Of a stretch of 64,000 nt of DNA, positions 35,086 through 44,334 are shown piece by piece (position 1 is the first letter of the stretch; each line of letters opens with the position of its first letter). The notes under the pieces are model-generated. The model was not told where the DNA came from. It was given only the letters and a program-made list of their open reading frames with translations, and did not search any database. The stretch is taken from assembly GCA_023444055.1 (NCBI GenBank), contig JAEZRV010000095.1, forward strand, positions 93,966 to 157,965. Direction: 5' to 3'. A program made the translations under genes and the position numbers. The DNA is from Bacillota bacterium (GTDB lineage Bacteria; Bacillota; Clostridia; Acetivibrionales; DSM-1351).

Positions 35086-35146
35086 TGTCATGGGAGAATT
35101 AAATAAATATGATATGAGCAAAGTAATTGGTTACTGAGAAATAATG
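35086..35146 (+). repeat. Short repeat flanking the zinc-ribbon gene, copy 1
   Basis: About 60 bases (TGTCATGGGAGAATTAAATA and on to GTAATTGGTTACTGA) match 35532-35592. The frame reads GSVMGELNKYDMSKVIGY and stops. The upstream codons (HTYFLAYYKGKHFG) are open too, so this is the tail of a lost gene. Together the two copies bracket the gene at 35176-35520. Confidence 0.65.
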
Positions 35147-35175
35147 TTGGTTTAAAATGATAGGAGTGTAATATA

Positions 35176-35520
35176 ATGACTAAAGTTAATGGTTATGAAT
35201 TGATTTGTCCTGTTTGTAAGGGTAAGCACTTTGATAAGAGGAGTAGCATTCTTAATTCAAGAGGTATGATATTTTTAGGCTTAGATAATCAAGCTACAAT
35301 AAATTATATATGTAGCTCATGTGGCTACATATTTTGGTTCGTTGATGATGGCAGAGAGTACCTAGTAAATAAAATTTCAGAAATGACGGTTGAAACAGGC
35401 GACATTACTATTGATTATGAAACTTCACAAGCTGAAAACGATGAATGTCCCATTTGCTTTAGTAAACGTGGTGAAACTGAAAATGAATGTTTGAATTGCG
35501 GGTATGTTTTTAAAGGATAA
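35176..35520 (+). CDS. Double zinc-ribbon protein, 114 aa
   Basis: A 114-residue protein with AGGAG nine bases before ATG. CPVCKGKHF (about residue 12) with CSSCGYIFWF (about 47) forms one zinc ribbon; CPICFSKRGETENECLNCGY (about 94) a second. The region between is acidic. Proteins of this layout occur in Clostridia without known function. It is bracketed by two copies of a 60-base repeat, hinting at insertion by recombination. Confidence 0.7.
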   Translation: MTKVNGYELICPVCKGKHFDKRSSILNSRGMIFLGLDNQATINYICSSCGYIFWFVDDGREYLVNKISEMTVETGDITIDYETSQAENDECPICFSKRGETENECLNCGYVFKG

Positions 35521-35531
35521 TATTTTGACCC

Positions 35532-35592
35532 TGCCATGGGAGAAATTAAATACATATGATATAAGAAAGGTAATTGGTTATTTAGAAATAAT
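35532..35592 (+). repeat. Short repeat flanking the zinc-ribbon gene, copy 2
   Basis: Matches 35086-35146 at most positions. The frame here reads LPWEKLNTYDIRKVIGYLEI before its stop. Both copies have the TATGATAT and GTAATTGGTTA cores. Confidence 0.65.
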
Positions 35593-35644
35593 TACAGAAT
35601 GTAGGGGGTAGAATTTTGGAAATTTATATGGGAGATTATGTACA

Positions 35645-36343
35645 ATGAAAATAACAATAGTATATGGTACAGAGCGGAAAGGTTCAACTTATAACATTGC
35701 TCAGGAAGTAGTCAAGAATATTGGAAATTCTGAAGTGGCTGAAATTTTTTTGCCAAGAGAGTTGCCTGAATACTGTATATCATGCTTCAGGTGTTTTACC
35801 GAAGAACAAGGGACTTGCGCCCATAGTCAATATACAGATCCTATTCGTGAAAAGCTTCTTTGGGCTGATTTAATTATACTGACATCACCTGTATACTCAT
35901 ACCACGTTTCTGGTCAGATGAAAGTTTTTTTAGATCATTTTGCGAACATGTGGATTGTTCATCGTCCATATAAAGATATGTTTCACAAGCAAGGCTTGGT
36001 TATAGCGACAGCATCTGGACCTGTCTATGCAAAAACTCTCAATGAGATGAAAGACAGCCTTGATTTTTGGGGAGTTGCAAAAACATATAAAATAGGCTCT
36101 GCATTAATGGAAACCAATTGGAGTAATGTATCTCCAAGAATTAAGAAGAAAATTTCAAAAAAAGCAGAAGTTGTTGCAAGAAAAATTAAGAACAATAATG
36201 GAAAAATAAAACCCTGCTTTAGAGTACATAAGTGGTTTTCTTTAAGCCGAATAATTCAAAAGAGATTTAAACTTAATCCACCTGATGTAGCGTATTGGGA
36301 AAAACAAGGCTGGACGGGAAAAGCAAGGCCTTGGCAAACATGA
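35645..36343 (+). CDS. Flavodoxin-fold NAD(P)H-dependent oxidoreductase
   Basis: A 232-residue protein. ITIVYGTERKGSTYNIAQEV is the FMN-phosphate loop, CISCFRCFTEEQGTC is typical of the NADPH-dependent FMN reductase/iron-sulfur flavoprotein group, and LTSPVYSYHVSGQMKVFLDH is the second FMN contact. The C-terminal 60 residues are basic. It is followed 47 bases later by an EFR1-type ferredoxin, so the two may exchange electrons. Substrate unknown. Confidence 0.85.
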   Translation: MKITIVYGTERKGSTYNIAQEVVKNIGNSEVAEIFLPRELPEYCISCFRCFTEEQGTCAHSQYTDPIREKLLWADLIILTSPVYSYHVSGQMKVFLDHFANMWIVHRPYKDMFHKQGLVIATASGPVYAKTLNEMKDSLDFWGVAKTYKIGSALMETNWSNVSPRIKKKISKKAEVVARKIKNNNGKIKPCFRVHKWFSLSRIIQKRFKLNPPDVAYWEKQGWTGKARPWQT

Positions 36344-36390
36344 TTTTATAAACTTAAATTAGTACAATATTAATTAAGAGGTGAAAGTCT

Positions 36391-37116
36391 ATGATATTTT
36401 ATTTTTCTGGAACAGGCAATTCAAAATGGGTTGCGGAATATTTAGCAAATAAGTTGGATGATAGTGTGATAAATATTGTAGATGTAAAAGATAAGTCTTA
36501 TACATTTACAGAGGGGCAGAGAGTAGGTCTGGTTTTCCCGGTGTATGCTTGGAGTGCACCGCAGATTGTATTTGAATTTGCAAGAAAAATAAATGTAAAT
36601 GGTGCATTCGTCTATTCCATTTGTACTTGTGGCAGTGAAGCAGGTAAAACAATGAAAAAACTTGGCAAAGTGATTCCGTTAAATAGCGCTTATAGCATTT
36701 CTATGCCAAGTAACTATATTATTGGTATGAGTTCGGAAAGTGAAGAGGAAATACAAACAAAGATAACAAATGCCAAAGAGAGACTTGATACAATTTTCAG
36801 CGATATAGATAAATGCATTTGCAAATCAGATATTACAGAAGGTAGTTTTTCTATTATAAAATCAGGCTTGGTTGCACCTATGTTTAATAAATTTGCCCTT
36901 ACGACAAAACCATTTAAAGTAACAGAAGGTTGCAATTCATGCGGGCTTTGTGAAAAAGTTTGCACGGCAAAAACGATTACGATAAAAGATGGAAAGCCAA
37001 CGTGGGGAAAAGAATGCTACCAATGTCTTGCATGCATAAATCGCTGTCCTCAAAAAGCTATCGAGTATGGGAAATCGACTGTAGGAAGAGTAAGATATTA
37101 TTTTAAAGAAAGCTAA
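36391..37116 (+). CDS. EFR1-family flavodoxin-ferredoxin
   Basis: A 241-residue protein with GAGG ten bases before ATG. The N-terminal half is flavodoxin-like: MIFYFSGTGNSKWVAEYLA and VGLVFPVYAWSAP bind FMN. The C-terminal part holds two [4Fe-4S] sites (CNSCGLCEKVC and CYQCLACINRCP, about residues 192-225). The layout matches EFR1-family ferrodoxins of anaerobes. It is an intramolecular electron carrier, likely partnered with the flavoprotein before it. Confidence 0.92.
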   Translation: MIFYFSGTGNSKWVAEYLANKLDDSVINIVDVKDKSYTFTEGQRVGLVFPVYAWSAPQIVFEFARKINVNGAFVYSICTCGSEAGKTMKKLGKVIPLNSAYSISMPSNYIIGMSSESEEEIQTKITNAKERLDTIFSDIDKCICKSDITEGSFSIIKSGLVAPMFNKFALTTKPFKVTEGCNSCGLCEKVCTAKTITIKDGKPTWGKECYQCLACINRCPQKAIEYGKSTVGRVRYYFKES

Positions 37117-37263
37117 CTGTAGCAAAGATGAATATGTAAGTATTGAAGACAATGGCTAAAGTTAATGGTAACCGCCTTGCGACAAATTTATCAACTAAAA
37201 TATTGTAAAATATGGATAATTATTATAATATATTAAGTGACAATATTAAAAGGGGGAGATAAA

Positions 37264-37797
37264 ATGTTTAATGTAAGACGTATGCTATTGATTGGTATTT
37301 TGTCACTAATATTTACTGTATCATTCTCATCTTTGGCGTTTGCCAGTGATTCGGTTACAGAACAAAAAGTATCAAGCTCTGAGAACACTGAAATTGATAT
37401 GTACAAATATTTCTGGTATCATCAGATTACTTCAGAAAAACCACTTTACTTAAATGATGCTGACACTGATACCTGGTATGAAAATGTAAAAGGCAAGGTT
37501 GTAATCAAATGGAATAACTTGATACCAATTTTAAACTCATTAAATGCAGATTTACAGGTGGCTGATAATTTAAAGTACGAGTTTACGTTAGTTTCCAGCG
37601 AGAGTTGCTCATCCGATTCAATTAAGGGTACTTTTGATATTAAGAAAAATGGGGTACTGGTTGCATCAAATATTAAGGGTCAACTTTATGGATTAAACTT
37701 GAATGAGGGAGATTATTTTAAATTTTACTCGGATGACATGAACTGGCATTTCAGTGCTTACATTACTAATAGGATTGATGGGAAAATTAGTTTTTAG
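37264..37797 (+). CDS. Secreted protein of unknown function
   Basis: A 177-residue protein with GGGGGAG five bases before ATG. A signal peptide (RRMLLIGILSLIFTVSFSSL, cleavage after AFA near residue 25) is clear. The mature part is acidic and beta-rich, with aromatic clusters (FWYHQIT, DTWYENVKG, DYFKFYSDDMNWHF). No known domain is recognised. It probably acts outside the cell or on the wall. Confidence 0.65.
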   Translation: MFNVRRMLLIGILSLIFTVSFSSLAFASDSVTEQKVSSSENTEIDMYKYFWYHQITSEKPLYLNDADTDTWYENVKGKVVIKWNNLIPILNSLNADLQVADNLKYEFTLVSSESCSSDSIKGTFDIKKNGVLVASNIKGQLYGLNLNEGDYFKFYSDDMNWHFSAYITNRIDGKISF

Positions 37798-37897
37798 AAA
37801 TTCGAATTAATGGCCTATACAAGTATTTACTAAAACTGAAAAAAGTTAAACGCTGTTATATATATTCTATATAATTCCATTTATACATAGCAAATTA

Positions 37898-37938
37898 GAA
37901 GAAGGCTTTTGAGGATACACCTTGAAGGCCTTTTTTTG
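37898..37938 (+). terminator. Terminator of the secreted protein gene
   Basis: AAGGCTTTTGAGG and CCTTGAAGGCCTT pair in two blocks around ATACA and are followed by TTTTTTTG. It is 100 bases past the stop. Between it and 38148 a second hairpin (GAGCCTCTGAT with ATCAGAGGCT, 37978-38006) is visible, with no T-run on the plus strand. Confidence 0.75.
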
Positions 37939-38147
37939 CTTAGTTAAAGAGGTGAAAAGGAAGAAAAAATATGACTGAGCCTCTGATACTAAACTAATCA
38001 GAGGCTGATGTGTACTAAATTATTAAGAAAGTTTCGACGCTGTTAAAAAGCAATGTTAATAATTTTGTGAATGTATTTAAGGGACTGTAATACTTTAATA
38101 TTTATTGAATAATGAATCTATTTTAATAGCCTTATCATAGCTAATTT

Positions 38148-39410
38148 CTATTCTTCTAATGCGTTCATTATATCATAACCAATATCCATTACGCTTTTTT
38201 CATATTCTTTATTACTTAGTACAATGACTACATAATTTTTAGTATTATCTCTAATTATAAATGAGCTATAACCTGGTAGATATCCGCCATGATGCACGAT
38301 TTGGCTTTTATTACTGTCAGTAGTACTTACCGAGCTACTTGAATTGTTTTTTGAAGCATTACTTGCAGAGCTACTGTTATTACTACCAGAATCAGTAATA
38401 GCAGAAGTGCTGGCATCACTGCTTTCTTCGCTATCTTCATCTATAAACCAACCATAGCCATAACTTTCTTTATGGGGAGTAAACATTTCTTTTAACGATT
38501 CTTTTGAAATAAGCTTTTCAGTTTCTAAAGCCGTACTCCATTTATATAAATCTTCAACAGTGGAATAAATTCCTGCAGCAGCATATGTGATTGTTGGCTC
38601 TGCTTCAATGGATTTCTTATATGTGATTGTTGGTGCTGATTGTGTTTCATTTGCAGCCTCTGTATTTCCTATATTATTTGATTTGGTTTCAGGTTGCGAA
38701 TAGCCAATGGCCTTGCTGGCTGTATCTGATTTATCTGCTGCACTTTTTATATTACCTGAGAAACTTGAGTTATTCATGTCTAAAGGTTTAAATATATTTT
38801 TTTTTATATAATCTTCATATTTCATACCAGATGCTTTTTCGATTATATATCCTAGCAACGCATAATTTGAATTGCTGAATTCATATTTTGTTCCAACATC
38901 AAAATTAAGTGGTTTATCTTTGAACAAATTAATTATTTCTGTAGAAGTATACGTTTTCTTGCCAATTTCTATAGAACTAACAAGTGAGAAGTATTCCGGT
39001 ATTCCTGATGTATGAGTTAATAGATTATAAATCTTAATCTTATCCCCATTAGGGTAATCTGGGATAAACTTATTGACGGTATCTTGTATATTTAAAAGTT
39101 TCTTCTCTTGAAGCATCATAATTGACGTAGCAGTGAACTGTGATGTAATAGAACCAATTCCAAAGACTGTCTGTGGTTTATTGTCAATTTTTTTATCATA
39201 ATCTGCCTTGCCATATCCTTTGCTCAATAAAATATCGTCACCTTTTGCTACAAGAACAGAACCATCAAAGCTTGTATATAAACTCATAATGTCATCTAAT
39301 TGAGTTTGTATGTCCTTATTAGAAGTTGTATTACCTGAACATCCTGTAAATAGTACTGAAATAGTAACTATAAAAGTTAGCATTCTTAATGAATATTTTT
39401 TTATCATCAT
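38148..39410 (-). CDS. Serine-hydrolase (beta-lactamase class C) family lipoprotein, catalytic lysine absent
   Basis: A 420-residue lipoprotein: lipobox VLFTGC near residue 24. The fold is that of the PF00144 serine hydrolases (TVFGIGSITSQFTATSIMML, NLLTHTSGIPEYF, SNSNYALLGYIIEKASG, YGYGWFID, IVHHGGYLPGY). In place of the usual S-x-x-K, this one reads SITS, so the lysine that activates the serine is missing. The usual Y-x-N is FSN. The HGG motif is intact. A Ser/Asn-rich insertion lies at about residues 330-370. It may be a binding protein rather than an enzyme; alternatively another lysine serves. Divergent from the alarmone synthetase. Confidence 0.85.
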   Translation of the reverse strand: MMIKKYSLRMLTFIVTISVLFTGCSGNTTSNKDIQTQLDDIMSLYTSFDGSVLVAKGDDILLSKGYGKADYDKKIDNKPQTVFGIGSITSQFTATSIMMLQEKKLLNIQDTVNKFIPDYPNGDKIKIYNLLTHTSGIPEYFSLVSSIEIGKKTYTSTEIINLFKDKPLNFDVGTKYEFSNSNYALLGYIIEKASGMKYEDYIKKNIFKPLDMNNSSFSGNIKSAADKSDTASKAIGYSQPETKSNNIGNTEAANETQSAPTITYKKSIEAEPTITYAAAGIYSTVEDLYKWSTALETEKLISKESLKEMFTPHKESYGYGWFIDEDSEESSDASTSAITDSGSNNSSSASNASKNNSSSSVSTTDSNKSQIVHHGGYLPGYSSFIIRDNTKNYVVIVLSNKEYEKSVMDIGYDIMNALEE

Positions 39411-39842
39411 AAAATCCTCCTAATAATACCTTCATCTACTCGTATTATTTTGCTTATTCTTCTACATACATAAACAATTAAAGTATACCAATTTTGTTTT
39501 TGTATGTCAAAAATTAGCGATTAATATTACTTTGTTATAATGAAAATATAGAAAAATCAGATTAACATTATAGATTGAAGTAAGAAAATTGTCAGGCCTT
39601 AAGATAAAAGAATAAAAATTAGATTACTAAAATGCTTATTTTTAACTAATAGTTCATATTTAATTAATATTATTTAAGTAAAATAAAGCAAAGGATAGCT
39701 ACTTTGCAAACCTTCTTGTAATTTAACATGTGAATATATTTTATTGGTAAATTTATGGTATAATAAAAAAGGATATTTTTAAAAGACTTAGATTATATAC
39801 TTGAAATTGCAATAAATAATTGTGGAAGGAAGAGTCAACACA
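39411..39842. other. Divergent promoter region
   Basis: About 430 bases between divergent genes. GGTATAATAAAAAAGG near 39757 provides a -10 box for the alarmone synthetase. GAAGGTATTATTAGGAGG lies before the lipoprotein start on the minus strand. No gene is visible. Confidence 0.45.
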
Positions 39843-40550
39843 ATGATGAAAAAAGTTGCGCAAATTAAATCTTTGCATGGTTTGGATACGTTATTATCAA
39901 GTGAAGAAATTGAAAATATTAGAGTAAGCTTTTTTGAAATGCAGCATTTATATCAATCAGCAACACGTGAGATAAGCACAAAATTAGAAATATTAGACGA
40001 CGAGTTTAAGTTTATACATAAACGAAACCCAATTCATAATATGCAAAGCCGTATAAAATCAATCGAAAGTATTTTTGAAAAATTGGATAGGAAAGGCCTT
40101 GAAATAAGCATAGAGGCTGCTAAAGAACATTTGACAGACATAGCAGGAATACGAGTGGTGTGCTACTATATAGATGATATTTATAATATCTCAGAGATGC
40201 TAAAGAGCCAAGATGATATTAAACTTATTCGTGAAACTGATTATATTAAAGAACCGAAGCCCAATGGCTATCGTAGCTTGCATTTAGTTGTTAAAGTACC
40301 TGTGTTTTTTTCGGACAGAAAGGAAATTGTACCTGTTGAGATACAGATTAGAACAATGGCCATGGACTTTTGGGCTAGTCTTGAGCACCAATTAAGGTAT
40401 AAGACCATGGAAGCAGTTCCGCCTTCAGTTTCTAAAGAATTACAAGAATGTGCTGAAAAAATTGCATATACTGATTTAAAAATGCAAGATATTTATAAAA
40501 CACTAGAGAAATATAATTATGATCCAGATTTTGATCCGGATTCTGTATAA
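39843..40550 (+). CDS. Small alarmone synthetase (RelQ/YjbM-type GTP pyrophosphokinase)
   Basis: A 235-residue protein; GGAAGAG lies eight bases before ATG 39843. HNMQSRIKSIESIFEKLDRKG, AAKEHLTDIAGIRVVCYYIDD, KPNGYRSLHLVVKVP and VEIQIRTMAMDFWASLEHQL are the synthetase motifs, including the catalytic Glu in E-I-Q-I-R. No hydrolase, TGS or ACT domain is present, so it makes but does not degrade (p)ppGpp. This matches the RelQ/YjbM size class. It has its own terminator at 40681. Confidence 0.92.
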   Translation: MMKKVAQIKSLHGLDTLLSSEEIENIRVSFFEMQHLYQSATREISTKLEILDDEFKFIHKRNPIHNMQSRIKSIESIFEKLDRKGLEISIEAAKEHLTDIAGIRVVCYYIDDIYNISEMLKSQDDIKLIRETDYIKEPKPNGYRSLHLVVKVPVFFSDRKEIVPVEIQIRTMAMDFWASLEHQLRYKTMEAVPPSVSKELQECAEKIAYTDLKMQDIYKTLEKYNYDPDFDPDSV

Positions 40551-40972
40551 GTATTCTTTGTGCATGATTACAATACATTTTGGGGATATGTAAAGATTAC
40601 TTTTGATATAAATTTTTATTACTCATAATTTAAAACATATAGCTATTCCATTCAAATTTTAGATAGAGCATACATAAATAGCGCAAAAAGTCTCGGACTT
40701 ATGGATAAGTTATAGTTCGAGGCTTTTTGCGTTAGCTTGGTTTATCTATTTACCAACTAATTCATGTAGAATTATTTATAAGCAACTTTCCGTTAATGTC
40801 TATATGCAGCTATTTAAACTGTGATTTCAGATTTTAAATACAAATTGGAGTAAGCAAAAACTTAAGGACATAAAATTGAAATGCATGAAAGATTAGTAGA
40901 AAAGCTATAATAAAAGAAATAAATTCTTATAAGAATCACATATTTTAAATTAATTAGGAGAAATGGAACACT
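40551..40972. other. Intergenic region with terminator
   Basis: A strong hairpin at 40681-40733 (GCGCAAAAAG, CTCG paired with CGAG, CTTTTTGCG) lies about 130 bases after the alarmone synthetase. Nothing is supported between 40740 and 40972 apart from the amidase leader (TTAGGAGAAATGG). Confidence 0.6.
40681..40733. terminator. Terminator
   Basis: GCGCAAAAAGTCTCG and CGAGGCTTTTTGCG form a long stem with one bulge; T- and A-runs lie inside both arms, so it can act in either direction. Confidence 0.85.
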
Positions 40973-41866
40973 ATGAGAAATACAAAAATACTTCTTATAA
41001 TTATTGCGCTGTTTACAGGTATTATGTTTATGTGTATAGGCTGCGTAATTAATGATGAAAAGCTGGATAGCAATGAAGTCAGCGGAGCTTTGCATGAATC
41101 TACAACAGCAGAGTCAATGTCTGAAAAAAGAAACGAAACAGCTGTGTTAGAAAATAATACTCTAGGAAAAATAGATTCGGGTGAAGATAAAAAAGAAATA
41201 AAATTACCTCTTGAGGGTTTGACTATATGCATTGATGCAGGACATGGAAATGTAACCAAGGCAACCAATTTAAAAGAACCTATAGCACCTGGTTCGGACA
41301 TTATGAAAGCAGCTGTTGCAACTGGCACTTCAGGTGTTTCAACAAAAATTACTGAAGCGAGCTTGAACCTTACAGTTTCTAAAAAACTAAAAAAAGCATT
41401 AACTGATAAGGGTGCAAATATATTAATGATAAGGGAAGCAGATAATTGTAATTTGACGAATGTTGAAAGAACAAAGCTTTGGAATTCATCTGGTGCTGAT
41501 TTAACAATCAGAATACATGCAAATGGCATCAATGACAGCAGTGTATCAGGCATACTAATGATGGTGCCAGGTAACAAATACATTAAAGATAAGGAGATGA
41601 TTGATAAAAGTAAACTGTTTGGACAATATATTTTAAATGGAGTATTAAAATATACAAAAGCAAAATCAAGAGGTACAGTTATGAGCGATGAACTTACTGG
41701 TTTCAATTGGTCGGAGATACCTGTCGTGCTGCTAGAAATGGGGTTTATGACTAACCCTAAGGAGGATGAACTATTAAATACAGATTCATATCAAGACAAA
41801 ATTGTAACGGGCATAGTGGAAGGTGTTGAGAAATACCAAAGCAGTATAAATATTGAAACGAAATAA
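40973..41866 (+). CDS. N-acetylmuramoyl-L-alanine amidase lipoprotein (Amidase_3)
   Basis: A 297-residue lipoprotein with TTAGGAG behind a nine-base gap. Lipobox FMCIGC near residue 24. The catalytic domain (about residues 85-290) holds LTICIDAGHGN (zinc His), EASLNLTVSKKLKKAL (zinc Glu), LTIRIHANG (zinc His) and VVLLEMGFMTNP with the catalytic Glu. This is a standard amidase_3 enzyme acting on cell-wall peptidoglycan. The linker before it is low-complexity and charged. Confidence 0.92.
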   Translation: MRNTKILLIIIALFTGIMFMCIGCVINDEKLDSNEVSGALHESTTAESMSEKRNETAVLENNTLGKIDSGEDKKEIKLPLEGLTICIDAGHGNVTKATNLKEPIAPGSDIMKAAVATGTSGVSTKITEASLNLTVSKKLKKALTDKGANILMIREADNCNLTNVERTKLWNSSGADLTIRIHANGINDSSVSGILMMVPGNKYIKDKEMIDKSKLFGQYILNGVLKYTKAKSRGTVMSDELTGFNWSEIPVVLLEMGFMTNPKEDELLNTDSYQDKIVTGIVEGVEKYQSSINIETK

Positions 41867-42065
41867 TAATTTAACACACCCTTCATAGCATTTATGGATA
41901 TAAAACTTCTAAAAGCTATAGGGGAAAATTGGGTAAAAAACGAGAAATTTGATACTTGAAAAAAATACAATCTTACTTGACCTGTAGCTTAATATAAATT
42001 ACAATCAGAATAATAGGTATTTATACGGAATATATTTACAAGAAAATATAATAAAGAGGTGCAGC

Positions 42066-43364
42066 ATGGGTTTTAATAATGAGGTTGTAAACAAAGCGTT
42101 AAGTTTATTTGATGTTAATAAAGATAGCATGATTAATATAGCACTACTATTTAAAAAGACTATGGAAGAGAGTCTAAAAGGCGAGAAAACTTGCCTTAAA
42201 ATGATTCCATCATATGTTGGAAAGCCTACAGGAAAAGAAAAGGGTACTTTCATGACAATGGATATGGGTGGAACTAATTTAAGATGTACGAAGTTTAAAA
42301 TTGATAATGGAAACTTTGAAACACTTGTTGAAAAGAAAGAAAAGCTTATAAATAAAGAGAAGAACTATGACCTTACGAAGTCAAATGTTACTGCGGAGAA
42401 GCTTTTTGAATTCATCGCCGAGTGTATGGCAAGTATTACAGAACAAGGTGAAAGTATGTATCTTGGAAATACCTTTTCATTTCCATGCAAACAGCAAGAC
42501 ATTAATGAAGCATATCTTATTAACTGGACAAAAGAAATTGCTACATCAGGTGTAGTTGGACAAAACATAAATGAGTTATTAGCAAATGCTTTAAAGGCGA
42601 AGAATGTAGATATTGAGCCGGTAGCTCTAATAAATGATACAGTTGGTACATTATTGGTTGCAATGTACAGTTACCAAGATGCTGATATTGGCTCTATTAT
42701 GGGAACTGGACATAATACCTGTTATCTCGAAAACAATCATCCAATTAATGGTGGAAAGATGATTGTAAATCTTGAATCTGGCAATTACAATATTGGATTA
42801 CCAGTAACTAAATATGATGAGATAATAGACAAGAATAGTCAGGTTCCTGGTTCACAGATTTTAGAAAAAATGGTTTCTGGGTATTACATGGGCAGTTTAG
42901 TTAAAGAAATATGCCTTGATTTGTATAATAACGATGCATTATTTACAGGTAACGATATAGATACAACGGATTTCTTTGTTCAAAACTTTAATGCACTTAC
43001 AGTGGAGAATTTCATATTATATCCTTCAAAATTAGAAGACCAATATAATTGTTCTGCAGAAGATGCTCAAATTGTAAAGGCTGTATCTGAGGCTGTTTTG
43101 AAAAGGGCCGTCAGAATAGTAGCAAGCTCATACTTAGGAGTTTTATTTCACCAAGAAAATAAGGGAACTGAAATAAATAACAAGCACGTTATTGCAATTG
43201 ATGGAACTATCTATGAGAAAATGCCAAAGGCTCCGAAGCTAATGGAAGAAGCTTTAAAGGATGCATTAGGCGAAAGTGCTGCAAATATTGATATCAAGCT
43301 TGTTAAAGATGGCTCCGGTTTAGGTGCTGCTATAGCAGCGGCTGTGGCTGTAACACAGAGGTAG
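42066..43364 (+). CDS. Hexokinase (eukaryotic-type family)
   Basis: A 432-residue protein with AGAGG eight bases before ATG. It follows the eukaryotic hexokinase layout rather than that of ROK or GlcK: TMDMGGTNLRCTKFK (phosphate 1), NTFSFPCKQ and NWTKE (sugar binding), ALINDTVGTLLVAMY with the catalytic Asp, GSIMGTGHNTCYLE (phosphate 2) and DGSGLGAAIAAAVA (adenosine). It should phosphorylate glucose or another hexose at C6. Single gene, convergent with the trp operon. Hexokinases of this type are known in only some bacteria, including certain Clostridia. Confidence 0.92.
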   Translation: MGFNNEVVNKALSLFDVNKDSMINIALLFKKTMEESLKGEKTCLKMIPSYVGKPTGKEKGTFMTMDMGGTNLRCTKFKIDNGNFETLVEKKEKLINKEKNYDLTKSNVTAEKLFEFIAECMASITEQGESMYLGNTFSFPCKQQDINEAYLINWTKEIATSGVVGQNINELLANALKAKNVDIEPVALINDTVGTLLVAMYSYQDADIGSIMGTGHNTCYLENNHPINGGKMIVNLESGNYNIGLPVTKYDEIIDKNSQVPGSQILEKMVSGYYMGSLVKEICLDLYNNDALFTGNDIDTTDFFVQNFNALTVENFILYPSKLEDQYNCSAEDAQIVKAVSEAVLKRAVRIVASSYLGVLFHQENKGTEINNKHVIAIDGTIYEKMPKAPKLMEEALKDALGESAANIDIKLVKDGSGLGAAIAAAVAVTQR

Positions 43365-43404
43365 AAGAAACTCGATCGGAATTAACATATTTTTCTTAAG
43401 TGGA

Positions 43405-43498
43405 TAGGCTGTCGCAAAATGCATCTTAACATTATATCTTATATGGTTTTTAAACCTATTCTAGATAATGTTATTAAGATGTGTTTGTGACAGCCTTA
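43405..43498. terminator. Long inverted repeat between hexokinase and trpA
   Basis: AGGCTGTCGCAAA and TTTGTGACAGCCT form the outer stem; CATCTTAACATTAT and ATAATGTTATTAAGATG the inner. The loop is about 30 bases. It probably terminates both converging operons. The imperfect ~90-base palindrome also resembles a small mobile repeat. Confidence 0.7.
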
Positions 43499-43563
43499 TT
43501 GTGTATATGAGATATTGAAAAAACACAAAAAGTAAATGTACTACAAAATATAAACCGGGAATT

Positions 43564-44334
43564 TCACCCTACCGCTTCCTTCATTTCTCGAACATATTCA
43601 TACAAGTACTTTGTGGCGTTAGCACCATGCTCTTCAATAATTTTTACAATAGCACTGCCTACAATGATTCCATCAGCATATGTGCTTATTTGAGAGGTTT
43701 GCTCAGGAGTAGATATACCAAAGCCTACAGCTATAGGAACATCAGTCACTGCTCTGATATTATCCAAAATAGAGGATATGTCTGTACTGATTTGACTTCG
43801 CACTCCAGTTACACCCATAGATGAAACGCAATAGACATAGCCTTTAGCGCAGCTTGCGATTTTTCCAATTCTCTCTTTTGAGGTGGGCGCTATTAATGAA
43901 ATAATATCAATGTTATATTTATCACTAAATGGAGTGAGTTCATCTTTTTCTTCGAAAGGAATATCCGGTATTATTACACCATCAACGCCATTGTTTTTAC
44001 ATTCTCTGAAAAAGTGATCATAACCATATGTGAATACAGGATTTAAATAGGTTAAGAATACAATTGGTGTCTGAATTTTTAATCGGACAGATTTAACCAT
44101 ATCAAATATTTTATCTAATGTTGTACCAACAGCTAAAGCTCGAACGTTAGCTCTTTGTATAACTTCACCTTCTGCAATAGGGTCAGAAAAGGGGATTCCA
44201 ATTTCAATCAAGTCGGCTCCCGCTTCAGCCATCGAAAGTATGAATTCCTCAGTTTTGTCAAGAGATGGGTCACCTGCTGTTAAGAAGCCTATAAAAGCCT
44301 TACCGTTTGAGAAAGCATTTTTTATATTACTCAT
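43564..44334 (-). CDS. trpA: Tryptophan synthase alpha chain
   Basis: A 256-residue protein. It cleaves indole-3-glycerol phosphate to indole and glyceraldehyde phosphate, passing indole to TrpB through the synthase tunnel. DLIEIGIPFSDPIAEG contains the catalytic Glu, GVIIPDIPFEEKDEL the catalytic Asp, and VAVGFGIS-type and GIIVGSAIV segments bind phosphate. Length matches the family. Last gene of the operon; it overlaps trpB by eight bases. Confidence 0.97.
   Translation of the reverse strand: MSNIKNAFSNGKAFIGFLTAGDPSLDKTEEFILSMAEAGADLIEIGIPFSDPIAEGEVIQRANVRALAVGTTLDKIFDMVKSVRLKIQTPIVFLTYLNPVFTYGYDHFFRECKNNGVDGVIIPDIPFEEKDELTPFSDKYNIDIISLIAPTSKERIGKIASCAKGYVYCVSSMGVTGVRSQISTDISSILDNIRAVTDVPIAVGFGISTPEQTSQISTYADGIIVGSAIVKIIEEHGANATKYLYEYVREMKEAVG

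Noticed and set aside
40954..41706. 250-codon open frame opposite the amidase
   Set aside because: Antisense shadow of an amidase with a full set of catalytic motifs.
43405..43498. Insertion sequence between hexokinase and trpA
   Set aside because: The long inverted repeat resembles an IS end, but there is no coding part, and position between converging genes fits a terminator.
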